Shown in pieces: positions 38,116 to 46,956 of a DNA stretch of 64,000 nt. The DNA comes from Oscillatoria salina IIICB1 (GTDB lineage Bacteria > Cyanobacteriota > Cyanobacteriia > Cyanobacteriales > SIO1D9), in assembly GCF_020144665.1 (NCBI RefSeq), contig NZ_JAAHBQ010000163.1, positions 124,001-188,000 on the forward strand, written 5' to 3'. The notes under the pieces are model-generated. The model was not told the DNA's origin, made no database searches, and worked only from the letters and a program-made list of their open reading frames with translations. The position numbers and the translations under genes were made by a program. Numbering within the stretch: position 1 is the first letter of the stretch; every line of letters starts with the position of its first letter.

Positions 38116-39252
38116 TTAACGTTCCTCGATCGGGATATAAGGAGCCTCACGAGGACCGAGATAAACTTGAGTCGGACGGAAAATGCGGTTAACGCCCAAT
38201 TGTTCCTTCCAATGAGCCAACCAACCAGCCACACGCGCGATCGCAAATACAGGCGTAAACAGATCGGTAGGAATACCTAATTTCCTGTAAACCAAACCCG
38301 AATAAAAATCTACATTCGCATAAATTCCCTTATGCCCTAATTTTTCCTCAACTACTCGCTCCAACTCAACTGCGAGTTCATAATACTTATCGTAACCAGT
38401 CTTTTCAAACAACTGTTCTGCTAAATTTTGCAAAATAGTTGCTCTGGGATCTTTCACCTTATAAACTCGGTGTCCAAAACCCATAATTTTCATCTTCTTC
38501 TCTAGACAATTCTCCACATAAGGTCGTACATTTTCTCTTGTGCCAATTTCTGCTAACATCGAGATCACTTCTTCATTTGCACCACCATGCAAAGGGCCTG
38601 CCAAAGTACCAACTGCCGAAGCAATTACTGCATAAGGATCGGTCAAAGTTGAAGCTGTCACCATTGCACTAAAAGTGGAAGCATTAATTGTATGTTCCGC
38701 GTGCAAAGTCAAACAAACATCAAAAATTCTTGCAGCAAGAGGATCTGGTTCCCTCTCAGTTAGCATATACAAAAAGTTAGCCGCGTAATCTAAATCATCA
38801 TTTGGCTTAACAGGATCGTTTCCCTTACGCATTTGACTAAACGCCGCTACCATCGTCGGAATTTTCGCCAGCAGTCGCACCACCGCTTCGCGAATATATT
38901 CCGGGTTATCCAAAGCACGACGAGAGTAAAAAAGTCCTAATGCCGCCGCAGAAGTTTGCAGCGCGTCCATTGGATGACCAGTTTCCGGGAAACACTTCAT
39001 CATATCCCGAATCCGATATTTAACCCGTCGATGGTAAATAATATCAGTTTGAAAAGCAGTCAATTCTTCTTTAGTCGGCAGTTTACCCCAAATTAATAAA
39101 AAGCTAGATTCGAGAAAAGTCCCTTTTTGCGCCAATTCCTCAATACGAATACCGCGATACTCTAAAATACCCTGTTTTCCATCCACATAACTAATACTGG
39201 ACTGAGCGGCGGGGATACCTTCTAAACCTGGTTTATATTCGCAAACCGTCAT
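38116..39252 (-). CDS. gltA: Citrate synthase
   Basis: Condenses oxaloacetate and acetyl-CoA to citrate, the entry into the cyanobacterial TCA branch that feeds 2-oxoglutarate. Catalytic His residues lie in AEHTINAS, GPLHGGANEE and GFGHRVYK, and the Asp in NVDFYSGLVY. I chose the ATG at 39252 (MTVCEYKPGLEGIPAAQSS), giving 378 residues, the usual length for the hexameric bacterial type; the frame can be extended 26 codons upstream, but that stretch (LKQVIYRNFSGKLILNK) is not family-like. SixA lies upstream on the same strand. Confidence is high that it is citrate synthase rather than methylcitrate synthase, since no prp genes are near, though the two are similar. Confidence 0.93.
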   Translation of the reverse strand: MTVCEYKPGLEGIPAAQSSISYVDGKQGILEYRGIRIEELAQKGTFLESSFLLIWGKLPTKEELTAFQTDIIYHRRVKYRIRDMMKCFPETGHPMDALQTSAAALGLFYSRRALDNPEYIREAVVRLLAKIPTMVAAFSQMRKGNDPVKPNDDLDYAANFLYMLTEREPDPLAARIFDVCLTLHAEHTINASTFSAMVTASTLTDPYAVIASAVGTLAGPLHGGANEEVISMLAEIGTRENVRPYVENCLEKKMKIMGFGHRVYKVKDPRATILQNLAEQLFEKTGYDKYYELAVELERVVEEKLGHKGIYANVDFYSGLVYRKLGIPTDLFTPVFAIARVAGWLAHWKEQLGVNRIFRPTQVYLGPREAPYIPIEER

Positions 39253-39343
39253 AATTATACCTATAACTAGAGAAAATTTATTCAAGATTAACTTACCGGA
39301 AAAATTCCGATAAATTACCTGTTTTAGCAAAATTAAACAGTAG

Positions 39344-39850
39344 CTAAATTAACCATTTGGGCGAAGTAAGCAAAAATAATTCACTATTGCCCAAAGGCTC
39401 AGTTTGGGGAACTTGTAAACCGATGATACCAGCTTTTTTTACCACTAGCTTTTCTTCAGTTTTTCCCCAGACTAAAATTTCCGCCCAATTGCCTAAATCG
39501 GGTTGATGACCAACTAAAGCCAAGGGATGGCTGCGCTGATGCACTTCGTGCGTATCGCTCTGATTTTCCTCAAGCCAGTTTACCAAAGCGCGAACCTCCC
39601 CGTCAGGAGCCAAAGCGGGAAATTCAACTACGTTTGTCCCCAAACCTACATTTTGGAGAATTTTGGCAGTTTGTTGCGCTCTAACTAAAGGACTAGTCAA
39701 AATTGTCTCAAAACGCAAACCAATTTCGTGAAGTCGCAGAGCAACCTTTTTCGTTCTTTGACGACCTTTATCTGTTAGGGGACGATCTTCATCTCGATCG
39801 TAACTTCCTCGTTCGGCGGCGATACCGTGGCGAATCAGGTAAATTTCCAT
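39344..39850 (-). CDS. sixA: Phosphohistidine phosphatase SixA
   Basis: A 168-residue histidine phosphatase. The N-terminal IRHGIAAERG motif holds the nucleophilic His8, and LVGHQPDLGNW holds the second catalytic His; LTDKGRQRTKKVA and SPLVRAQQTA are further SixA features. In E. coli SixA removes phosphate from phosphohistidine in PTSNtr/ArcB-type carriers; the cyanobacterial target is unknown. It lies 15 bases from the stop of the upstream DHH phosphoesterase gene and is likely co-transcribed with it. Confidence 0.88.
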   Translation of the reverse strand: MEIYLIRHGIAAERGSYDRDEDRPLTDKGRQRTKKVALRLHEIGLRFETILTSPLVRAQQTAKILQNVGLGTNVVEFPALAPDGEVRALVNWLEENQSDTHEVHQRSHPLALVGHQPDLGNWAEILVWGKTEEKLVVKKAGIIGLQVPQTEPLGNSELFLLTSPKWLI

Positions 39851-39865
39851 TTAACCGAATTAAAC

Positions 39866-41149
39866 TTACAAGCCAGAAATTACACTATCATCCGGATTCA
39901 CCAAGCGCAACAGCTTTTGCTTAATTTGCGTATCAAAAACTTCCCATTTAATTTTGGCATAATCCGAGTTATCATTGAAGCCATAGAGAAAACCCAAAGG
40001 AATTTCAAAGCCACCCGCCATATAGCGTCCGCCACCAAAAAAACGTCCTTGAGCATCTTGTCCAAAAGCTTCTTTAATAAATTCATCCGGATCGAGAGTT
40101 AATTTGCTAGTTCTGAGGGAACCAATTACCAATTCCAGTTCCTCATCTTCATCGTGAACGATACCATAAACAACTGCGGTATGGACATTTTCTTCTGTCA
40201 CCAAAAAATCAGCAGCTTGAGGAATAGCATCGCGATCGTCATAACGTAAATAACCCACACCAGCGATCGAAAAACTATTTTGGACAAGGCGATTTTTCAG
40301 CGATCGCTCGATCACATCCATCACTCGCTTAGAACGAGCCGACTGTAAAATCGCATTGAGTAATTGCGGATCGTAAAAACGACTTAGAAAAGCCGCAGCC
40401 AAAAAATCTTCTTCCTGTGCTTGTAACAAACTATTAGTATCCGATCGCAAACCGTGCATTAAAGCAGTAGCACATTTAATATGTTTCTTATTACTCGTAC
40501 TTAACTTTAACAATCCTGCTTCCAAATACTCAGTCAAAATTGTCGCTGTTGCTCTCGCTTGCGGACGTAAATCAATAAATTCCGCCTGAATGTCTCCCTG
40601 AGAGCTATGATGGTCGATCGTCACAATCAAAGGAATATTTGCCTTATTTACCAAAGACATTAGTTGACTGGTCGTACCTTGACCATCCACAAGAACACAA
40701 CCTTGATAAACTGATAAATCTTGCTCTTTAACATTTGGTACACTCCAGCGTTTCGCAGGTAAACCAGTTAACTTCACCAAAGCAATATTTTCTTGGTGAG
40801 AAACCGTACCAGCATAAACAATATCGCACTGAATATCATACTGTTGGGCAATAATACTATACGCCCAAGCACTAGAAAGAGCATCCGGATCGGGAAAATC
40901 TTGTAACAAGACTAATTGACGTTCGCCCCGATGACGCTCTAAAGTTTCTCGCAGAGCTTCCACTAATTTTTCTATCGGTGAATCTGTTTGTGTTAAATGC
41001 TGATAATAAATATCTCTCTCCTCGTCTTGAAAAATCGACTCCGGAGAGCGAACAGAAGGTTTTTCTTTAGCTTCAATTACCGCCGCATCCATTTTGGACT
41101 CAGCCGCTACCAGCGAGTTGTTGGCAGAATTTAAAGATTCTGAGGGCAT
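39866..41149 (-). CDS. DHH/DHHA1 family phosphoesterase (NrnA/RecJ-like)
   Basis: A manganese-dependent phosphoesterase of the DHH superfamily; relatives degrade short oligonucleotides or cyclic dinucleotides, or dephosphorylate pAp. Motif I appears as LQDFPDPDALSSAWAY, the second Asp as CVLVDGQGT and the name-giving motif as TIDHHSSQGD. The C-terminal DHHA1 part includes GRFFGGGRYMAGGFEIPLGF. I chose the ATG at 41149 (MPSESLNSANN); an upstream extension of 28 codons is hydrophobic and not family-like. A poorly conserved N-terminal acidic/charged tail of about 60 residues precedes the domain. The exact substrate cannot be read from the motifs. Confidence 0.85.
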   Translation of the reverse strand: MPSESLNSANNSLVAAESKMDAAVIEAKEKPSVRSPESIFQDEERDIYYQHLTQTDSPIEKLVEALRETLERHRGERQLVLLQDFPDPDALSSAWAYSIIAQQYDIQCDIVYAGTVSHQENIALVKLTGLPAKRWSVPNVKEQDLSVYQGCVLVDGQGTTSQLMSLVNKANIPLIVTIDHHSSQGDIQAEFIDLRPQARATATILTEYLEAGLLKLSTSNKKHIKCATALMHGLRSDTNSLLQAQEEDFLAAAFLSRFYDPQLLNAILQSARSKRVMDVIERSLKNRLVQNSFSIAGVGYLRYDDRDAIPQAADFLVTEENVHTAVVYGIVHDEDEELELVIGSLRTSKLTLDPDEFIKEAFGQDAQGRFFGGGRYMAGGFEIPLGFLYGFNDNSDYAKIKWEVFDTQIKQKLLRLVNPDDSVISGL

Positions 41150-41346
41150 AGTTAACTTACAAAGCAATAAAATTATCTTTGTGCTGTTCAAGCAGCTTGC
41201 CGTAATTATGCAGTTAAAGTGAGTTACGCTCAACCCCCTACCTAATTCGACTTACAAATACAATATGCAGCGATCGAGACAAGAACCGTAACCCTCTCTC
41301 GGCTGAATGAGACAAAAAAACCTGCTTTTGATTAATTGCAGGAAAC

Positions 41347-41844
41347 CTAGATACCAATTACATATTTTTTCCACTCCTGATTGCGATCGCCTTTCACGTG
41401 CTTGATTATTTCAAAGTGAAGGCTACTATATGGTCGGCGCGGCTGACGTTTTAAAAGCATACTTGCTTCTTTTGGAGTCCGATTGCCTTTATTAACGTTA
41501 CAGCGCACGCAGGCGGTGACGATATTCTCCCAGCTATCTCCTCCACCACGAGAACGCGGGACTACATGGTCGAGGGTCAAATTATCGCCTTTATAACTAC
41601 AGTATTGACAACTATGCTCATCTCGTTCGAGAATATTACGTCGGGTCAGAGGTATTTCTTTATAGGGAACCCGCACGTAGTAACGGAGTCGAATCACTGT
41701 TGGTAAGGGAAGTTCGGTGTAAAGATACTTCCCGTTATGTTCGACTTGCTCTGCTTTGCCTTTGAGCAATAAAACCACTGCCCTTCGCCAACTTGTAATG
41801 TTGAGCGGTTCGTAGGAAGCATTAAGCACCAGGACTTTACTCAT
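41347..41844 (-). CDS. HNH endonuclease family protein
   Basis: A 165-residue protein conserved in cyanobacteria. It starts KVLVLNASYEPLNITSWRRAVVLLLKGKAE and contains a zinc-stabilised HNH site: CQYCSYKGDN, LTLDHVVPRSRGGGDSWENIVTAC, CNVNKGNRTP. The HNH site makes nuclease activity likely, but the biological role is unknown; similar genes are common single-copy chromosomal genes and need not be selfish. The gene is monocistronic, with repeat-rich DNA upstream. Confidence 0.88.
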   Translation of the reverse strand: MSKVLVLNASYEPLNITSWRRAVVLLLKGKAEQVEHNGKYLYTELPLPTVIRLRYYVRVPYKEIPLTRRNILERDEHSCQYCSYKGDNLTLDHVVPRSRGGGDSWENIVTACVRCNVNKGNRTPKEASMLLKRQPRRPYSSLHFEIIKHVKGDRNQEWKKYVIGI

Positions 41845-41904
41845 TCCCTTGTCGTTTTAATTGATTGAATGATTATTATTCCAGATGCTAACATACCTGG
41901 TCGG

Positions 41905-42190
41905 TTATCAGTTATCAGTTGGGATTGGGGATTGGTGATTGGGGACTGGGGACTGGTGAACAGTTACCACCGAACAGTGAACAGTGAACAGTTACCACCG
42001 AACACTAAACAGTTTATTCGCTAATTGCTTCTTATCTCCAATATCTACTGATAACTGGTAAATGCGGGTACGTGAAAACCCCCTCCCCCAAGTCTTCCCT
42101 CTCCCCCAAGTCTTCCCTCTCCCCCAAGTCTTCCCCCTCTTCCCAGTCCCTAGTCCCCAGTCCCCAGTCCCCAGTCCCCAATTCCCCCAA
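41905..42190. repeat. Short tandem repeats (GGGGACT-type and CCCCAAGTCTTCC-type)
   Basis: The spacer between the HNH gene and alr is built of near-tandem units: GGGGACTGGGGACTGGTG, GAACAGTGAACAGT, three copies of CCCCCAAGTCTTCC and a run of CCCCAGT heptamers. Cyanobacteria often carry such short tandemly repeated repetitive sequences. Open frames here are low-complexity and not credible genes. Confidence 0.85.
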
Positions 42191-42309
42191 GATAGTTGAC
42201 AGCACAGTGTTGATTTTGTTTGATTAGTTGCAATACTCAAGGCAATATATCCGGATTATCTCGATTTTTGCCTGGGTTAAAAAAATGTGAGTGATGAGGA
42301 GTGTAAGCT

Positions 42310-43539
42310 GTGCTAAATAGGGAGCAAAGCCGAGGTGTTGCTTCTGTTCGCTGTAACGTCTGCGGCAAACTAACTTTTGGAGCTTCAGAAGCAGTTCGAC
42401 AGCGTGCTTGGGTGGAAATTGATTTGGAGGCTTTAGCGAATAACGTTCGCCAAGTTAAGGGCATTTTACAGCCGGAAACTGAGTTAATGGCGGTGGTTAA
42501 GGCTGATGCTTATGGTCATGGTGCGGTGAGAGTTGCACAAACGGTTTTAAGGGCTGGTGCTAGTTGGCTAGCAGTTGCTACTTTACAGGAGGGAGTAGAA
42601 TTACGTGAAGCTGGTATTCTGGCTCCGATTGTAATTTTAGGTGCGATTAATACTTCCTCAGAAGTGCAGGCGATCGCCTATTACGATCTACAACCAACCT
42701 TGTGTACTCCTCAACAGGCTTTGATTTTTTCGGAGACGATGAGTGTTTTGGGAGAGTCTTTACCTGTTCATCTGAAATTGGATACGGGTATGTCTCGTCT
42801 GGGTACTCCTTGGTATTGTGCGACGGAGTTTGCTCAGTTGGTACAACAGTTGCCTAATCTAGATTTGGCAAGTATTTATTCTCATTTGGCTACGGCTGAT
42901 GACTCCGATCCGACGGTGATGAAACAACAGCAGTTTCGTTTCCAAGAGGCGATCGCCCAATTAAAGGCTGCTGGGATTCAACCACCTCGTTTGCATTTGG
43001 CTAATTCGGCTGCGACTTTAAGCGATCGCGCTTTACATTACGATCTCGTTAGAGTTGGTTTGGCTATTTATGGTCTTTATCCGGGGGAACATTTGCGTTC
43101 TATACTTGAATTAATGCCTGTTCTTCAAGTTAAGGCACGAGTTACTCAAGTGAAAACCATTCCTCCAGGAACTGGTGTCAGCTATGGACATAAATTTGTT
43201 AGCGATCGCCCAATGCGTCTTGCTGTTGTGGGTATCGGTTACGCTGATGGCGTACCGCGCAATCTTTCTAACCGTTTGCACGTTCTGATCCGAGGTAAGT
43301 CGATCTCTCAAATTGGTGCAATTACTATGGATCAACTAATGCTTGATGTCACTAGCATTCCTGACTTACAGCCTGGAGAAGTTGTCACCCTCCTGGGTAA
43401 AGATGGTAACTTACAAATTACTGCTGACGATTGGGCATCTGCTCTGGGGACAATTTCTTGGGAAATCCTTTGTAGTTTTAAACATCGCTTACCCAGAGTT
43501 GGCATTAGTCAACCACAAGAAGAATTAGCAATAAGTTAA
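42310..43539 (+). CDS. alr: Alanine racemase
   Basis: PLP enzyme that makes D-Ala for peptidoglycan. VVKADAYGHGA carries the PLP Lys and GVSYGHKFV the catalytic Tyr of the C-terminal domain; VEIDLEALANNVRQ starts the barrel. The 409-residue frame begins at a GTG and includes about 30 extra N-terminal residues (CNVCGKLTFGASE) before the barrel; N-terminal tails of this kind are seen in cyanobacterial alanine racemases, but an internal start is possible. A strong terminator follows. It is far from the biosynthetic cluster and looks like the housekeeping gene. Confidence 0.94.
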   Translation: MLNREQSRGVASVRCNVCGKLTFGASEAVRQRAWVEIDLEALANNVRQVKGILQPETELMAVVKADAYGHGAVRVAQTVLRAGASWLAVATLQEGVELREAGILAPIVILGAINTSSEVQAIAYYDLQPTLCTPQQALIFSETMSVLGESLPVHLKLDTGMSRLGTPWYCATEFAQLVQQLPNLDLASIYSHLATADDSDPTVMKQQQFRFQEAIAQLKAAGIQPPRLHLANSAATLSDRALHYDLVRVGLAIYGLYPGEHLRSILELMPVLQVKARVTQVKTIPPGTGVSYGHKFVSDRPMRLAVVGIGYADGVPRNLSNRLHVLIRGKSISQIGAITMDQLMLDVTSIPDLQPGEVVTLLGKDGNLQITADDWASALGTISWEILCSFKHRLPRVGISQPQEELAIS

Positions 43540-43578
43540 ATTTGTTTTCTTTGCTTGACAAAATAGCGATCGTTTTTC

Positions 43579-43610
43579 GTAGAGACAGGATATTTTCTGT
43601 CTCTACTTTT
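43579..43610 (+). terminator. Rho-independent terminator of alr
   Basis: GTAGAGACAG pairs perfectly with CTGTCTCTAC (10-base stem, 8-base loop), followed by TTTTCTCTTTT. It starts 40 bases after the alr stop. Confidence 0.88.
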
Positions 43611-43628
43611 CTCTTTTGCTGTTAAAAT

Positions 43629-43772
43629 TTAGGTATGTTTTGACCTTTTTGGGAGTGCCGCCAGCATTTGATGTCTTACCGCTTTTGCCCAACGGTCAAA
43701 GTTAAACTCATTATCTTTGGTTCTAATTTTTGGTAGCTGGATGGATCGATTTTCTAGCTTAGTGCCACTCAT
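43629..43772 (-). CDS. Small conserved-looking protein of 47 residues
   Basis: An ATG at 43772 opens a 47-codon frame ending with TAA at 43631-43629. The product begins MSGTKLENRSIQLPKI and continues with NEFNFDRWAKAVRHQMLAALPKR, a plausible amphipathic helix with balanced composition. AAGGAT lies about 9 bases before the ATG on the minus strand. The composition and ribosome binding site support a real gene, although it is short and I do not recognise a function. It ends just beyond the alr terminator and faces it. Confidence 0.55.
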   Translation of the reverse strand: MSGTKLENRSIQLPKIRTKDNEFNFDRWAKAVRHQMLAALPKRSKHT

Positions 43773-44020
43773 AATTTTCATCCTTATCTTTATAAAACCC
43801 ACTACTACTCTTTAGTTCATGCTTCACAAAACAGGTTAATAGCACCTCCCACAGCTATAGTATCAGCTTCAACTAAGAGTAACTACTAAACTTAGGTAAA
43901 ATAAGGATTAAGTTTCCCGTTGTTCAGTTAAGGTAAGATAAAAACAGTAAAAAAATGCTTTCGAGCTAGCGAAATTATCTTAGATGAAAATAGAAAGATT
44001 TTTGCAGACAGTAGAAATGT

Positions 44021-44242
44021 ATGAATCAGCCAAAACAAGCACAAATTAACAAGCGAATTGTCAAAGCACCAGATCCAAGCGATCCCTCGATCCCGCCTTC
44101 GATCTATTACATTGAAATTAGACCTGATTATGAGGTCGAATGGAAGTGGACGGTTTTTCCTGATGGTAATCGTGTAGTGACAGGATACCAATTAATTCAA
44201 AAAAATACTGTGAAAATAAAAGAGGTCAGGAACTCCCGTTAA
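44021..44242 (+). CDS. Small hypothetical protein of 73 residues
   Basis: Begins MNQPKQAQINKRIVKAPDPSDPSIPPSIYYIEIRPDYEVEW and ends with WTVFPDGNRVVTGYQLI plus a basic tail. The proline-rich start followed by alternating strand-like residues looks like a real protein rather than noise, but no family is recognised and the ribosome binding site is weak. It stands alone, with AT-rich DNA upstream. Confidence 0.5.
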   Translation: MNQPKQAQINKRIVKAPDPSDPSIPPSIYYIEIRPDYEVEWKWTVFPDGNRVVTGYQLIQKNTVKIKEVRNSR

Positions 44243-45295
44243 ATGCTCCGCATTCTAACAGGAGCTTGAGGAAACCCAAGCTGCAAACCTGACCAGACTT
44301 AGTTCTGTCGAGAACTCCGTTGTTTGAGTCAAGAAACCTACAGATACGTGCCAGTTTGTAGCTCTTTCGTACAACTTTAAACAGATTTGACTACTCCCCT
44401 CCCTCCGCGTTGCTAAAGGGAGGGGCACAACTACTTCTCTTTCCTCTTGCCGGCACAGTTAAGTTGCCTATAGACGCTCGATATTTTGGCATATAGCCGC
44501 ATATATTGCGCTTACTTTTTTAGTTTTATGCTTTCAAACATCCATCACCAAAGCTAGTTTAGTACGCTCCTCGCTCTGAAGAAAGCTAGCAGTGGTTTAG
44601 TCATACTGCCGTTAGAGCCAATCTAACCGTTGTTTCTTACTTACCGGGATTACTCCGAACTAGAGCGAAGAATCACGTAGATTTTCATTTTACTTGCTAT
44701 CAACTAATGTACTAACTTTCTAGTTTCTTTTCAATCAAAGTCGCCGTAGAACAGCGAGGCTTTAAACCCATTTTTTTGGGTAAGGAGTTAAGTTAGTGAG
44801 TTGTATCGAACAAGCTCATGGGAACATTGTCGAGGCAAACCTTACCCGATTTTTCAGAGTTTACTTATGCGGGTATTTGTCTTAGTTGACATACTCCTCA
44901 GCCTGTTCGCGCAGGGTTGCCGCAGGCTAGGCGTGAGGATTTGTGCTACGGTCGTAATCTTACCATCCCTCGACGTACATTTAAGGTCGTGCCGATGCCC
45001 CATGCCGACCATTTCTATATTCTGGGAAGCATTATCATCGGGCTGTGTTTACGACTCAAAGCCTTAGATTGATTGAAAAATCCTTTAAGGAAGTGTCCCA
45101 GAAAATGAGCGGAATGTAGGCTAAAAGCCAATCTCAGCTACCCCTTGAAAAATGGAACTCCCAGTTAATAAACATCAGCCAGGAGAACCATTATTTTTTA
45201 GCCAAGAAACTTGCTTGCCTCTTAACTTAAACTTTACCTTCAGCCACGAAAATAGTCGCCAGAAAAGCTGGCGATCGCACTGCCGCCAAAACCGA
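44243..45295. other. About 1 kb without a supported gene; possible decayed mobile element
   Basis: No frame here has convincing protein composition or a ribosome binding site. The left part contains an imperfect hairpin near 44229-44264 (CTCCCGTTA against TAACAGGAG) and a perfect 9-base stem at 44396-44425 (CCCCTCCCT/AGGGAGGGG, 12-base loop). The stretch 44760-45070 has protein-like codon pieces in more than one frame. A remnant of an IS605/IS607-type element would fit the hairpins, but I cannot identify transposase motifs. Confidence 0.35.
44396..44425. repeat. Perfect 9-base inverted repeat
   Basis: CCCCTCCCT (44396-44404) and AGGGAGGGG (44417-44425) with a 12-base loop. There is no T-tract on either side, so a simple terminator is unlikely. 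Confidence 0.6.
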
Positions 45296-45745
45296 TCAAG
45301 AATTGCTCGTCTGGGTTGCCAGCATCTCCTTAAGTTTCGCCAATTCATCCGCCCAACGAGGATCTGGTTGAACCGCCCCCGTATCTGAAGAACTGCTACT
45401 ACTACGCTTTGACTTCTTGTTGCGTCGTCCTGAAGAACTACTACCGCTTCCTCCAGAGCGAGAAGGAGTCTCATTCGTATTTCCCTTACTTTTTGAGCGC
45501 GGTAGAGCCTTTTCAATTTTCAGGTTACTATCCATGAAAGGCTGACCGTTAAACTTAGAAATCAACTCATCCGCCATTTCATCGTTAGGTACGGTCACGA
45601 AAGCAAATCCCCGACACTTGCCAGTTTTGCGGTCTTTGATTACCTTAGTGGAAACATTTTCCCCAACTTCTGCAAACATAGTTTGCAACTCCTGGCGTTC
45701 CACAGGCTCTTTTGGCAAGTTACCTACATATAAACGAACAGACAT
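45296..45745 (-). CDS. RRM-type RNA-binding protein (cyanobacterial Rbp family)
   Basis: A 149-residue protein with one RNA recognition motif at about 1-82: RNP2 as RLYVGNL and RNP1 as KCRGFAFVTV. The tail is Ser/Gly/Arg/Lys-rich and ends with PRWADELAKLKEMLA. This is the longer cyanobacterial Rbp type; several of these are cold-induced and one class helps localise photosystem mRNAs near thylakoids. GGAGGTAAGGA precedes the ATG. The long AT-rich upstream region (45746 onward) may carry 5' regulatory sequence, as is common for cold-responsive rbp genes. Confidence 0.92.
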   Translation of the reverse strand: MSVRLYVGNLPKEPVERQELQTMFAEVGENVSTKVIKDRKTGKCRGFAFVTVPNDEMADELISKFNGQPFMDSNLKIEKALPRSKSKGNTNETPSRSGGSGSSSSGRRNKKSKRSSSSSSDTGAVQPDPRWADELAKLKEMLATQTSNS

Positions 45746-46008
45746 TTGTCCTTACCTCCATCATTTAATTGGTGAAAAACTTCAATCTCAGGCATAGGTT
45801 TTCAGGCAAAGTTAAGATTAACTGGTAAGCTGAGTATTCTTCAAGCTCTACCCATAATTTTGCTAACTTTGCCACTCTTTACAATATCGGCTTATGCCGC
45901 TCCTCATAAACTTTTTCTTACATACCAGATTGCGTAGCTCTACCACTCAAGTTCCTAAAGCCCTCAAAGCCATCGCTACTGTGTCTTGACCTAAATATTT
46001 TCTTCTCT

Positions 46009-46198
46009 TTAGATTATTACAGAATATTTACACTATTTATTAACGTATCATAACCTTTTTTCACTTCGCCAGTTTTTTTTCGTCTTCCCCAACAAATTTG
46101 AGTGGGATGCCTTGGCTCACTTTTTCTATCTTAGCTTTTTTTGGCACTCTTTATTCTCGCCCCTGAAGATCTTTGAGTATATCTACTCAGGGGTTTTG
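46009..46198 (+). ncRNA. Possible small RNA between rbp and nblA
   Basis: The spacer 45746-46437 has a clear plus-strand terminator at its centre but no plus-strand gene before it. TTGACC at 45986 with TAGATT 18 bases later is a weak promoter match. If used, it would give a transcript of roughly 175 bases ending at the terminator. No known RNA family was recognised and there is no expression evidence. Confidence 0.25.
46160..46198 (+). terminator. Orphan rho-independent terminator
   Basis: CCCCTGAAGAT pairs with ATCTacTCAGGGG (7-base outer and 4-base inner stem) and is followed by TTTTGTT. Its T-tract faces right, yet the nearest upstream gene (rbp) runs left, so it would end an unannotated transcript. 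Confidence 0.6.
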
Positions 46199-46437
46199 TT
46201 CGCTCTGAGCATTTTTCTGACCGGACACTTGCTACATATGATTTAACTATCTTGACAAATTGTCCGGGTTAGTCATCATCTTATCCGTATTAGACCAAAG
46301 GAGGGATTTGCATTTTGTCAATCATTTGTTATATTTTGTAATAACAACTGGAAACAGTCGTCTCCCAAGCGACTCAACGAGAAGGTCAAATCCACTCAAA
46401 TCCAGTAGTTCAGTTTAGTTGTAGTTAGGAGTTAGTT

Positions 46438-46620
46438 ATGTCTCAACAACTGTCTCTCGAACAAAAATTCAATATTCGCTCATTTGAAACTCAAGTGCAA
46501 AAAATGAGCCGCGAGCAAGCCCAAGACTTTTTAGTGAAGCTTTACGAGCAAATGCTGGTTCGCGAAAATATGTATAAAGAGTTCCTCAAGCATGAATGGG
46601 GTTTAGAGCCAAGAGCGTAA
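46438..46620 (+). CDS. nblA: Phycobilisome degradation protein NblA
   Basis: A 60-residue helical protein that targets phycobilisomes for proteolysis during nutrient starvation, by bridging phycobiliproteins and a Clp protease. LSLEQKFNIRSFETQVQKMSREQAQDFLVKLYEQMLVRENMYK is the NblA signature. TAGGAGTTAG precedes the ATG by a normal distance. It is monocistronic with long spacers on both sides, as expected for a strongly regulated gene; I could not find a convincing NtcA box (GTA-N8-TAC). Confidence 0.95.
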   Translation: MSQQLSLEQKFNIRSFETQVQKMSREQAQDFLVKLYEQMLVRENMYKEFLKHEWGLEPRA

Positions 46621-46956
46621 ATTAACCTTGTGACGTGCCTGAGCTAAAGCTAGGCGACCTCTGTCTCTTGCTGAGTTCGTGTCAAGACGAAAAAAGCTGG
46701 GGATGTTGGGGCGTCAATAACTACTCGAAATGAGATGAGTTGATTTGTAGTTTATTTCTGAGTGTAGGCTCGCTCGCGAAGCTAGAAATTGCCTTTCGTT
46801 CGCTACCTCAACCAGGCAACTCCACACTAGCGTCAGAGATGTGAAAGCAAAAGCGCGAGCTAGCAGCAACAAAAAAATTAAAATTGAGACTGAGAAGGTG
46901 CTGTTTAAGAGAACATATAAGGTGTTAGTGTTAGAAAAAAGTGATTCACCCTGAAT
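46621..46956. other. Spacer between nblA and universal stress protein gene
   Basis: No gene, tRNA or strong hairpin is visible. The middle (46767-46860) is less AT-rich and contains GCTCGCTCGCGAAGC, a near-palindrome. Confidence 0.5.

Noticed and set aside
41905-42190. CRISPR array
   Set aside because: Repeats are short and contiguous without unique spacers of constant length; no cas genes are present.
41992-42240. 82-codon minus-strand frame with repeated KTWGRG
   Set aside because: It is a translation of the tandem repeats, not a protein.
42310-43539. Alanine racemase as supplier for the NRPS cluster
   Set aside because: It is 6 kb beyond the cluster edge, in a housekeeping setting with its own terminator.
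44801-45067. 88-codon plus-strand frame in the 1 kb gap
   Set aside because: Cys/Arg/Leu-rich, no ribosome binding site, no recognisable domain; kept only as part of the unexplained region.
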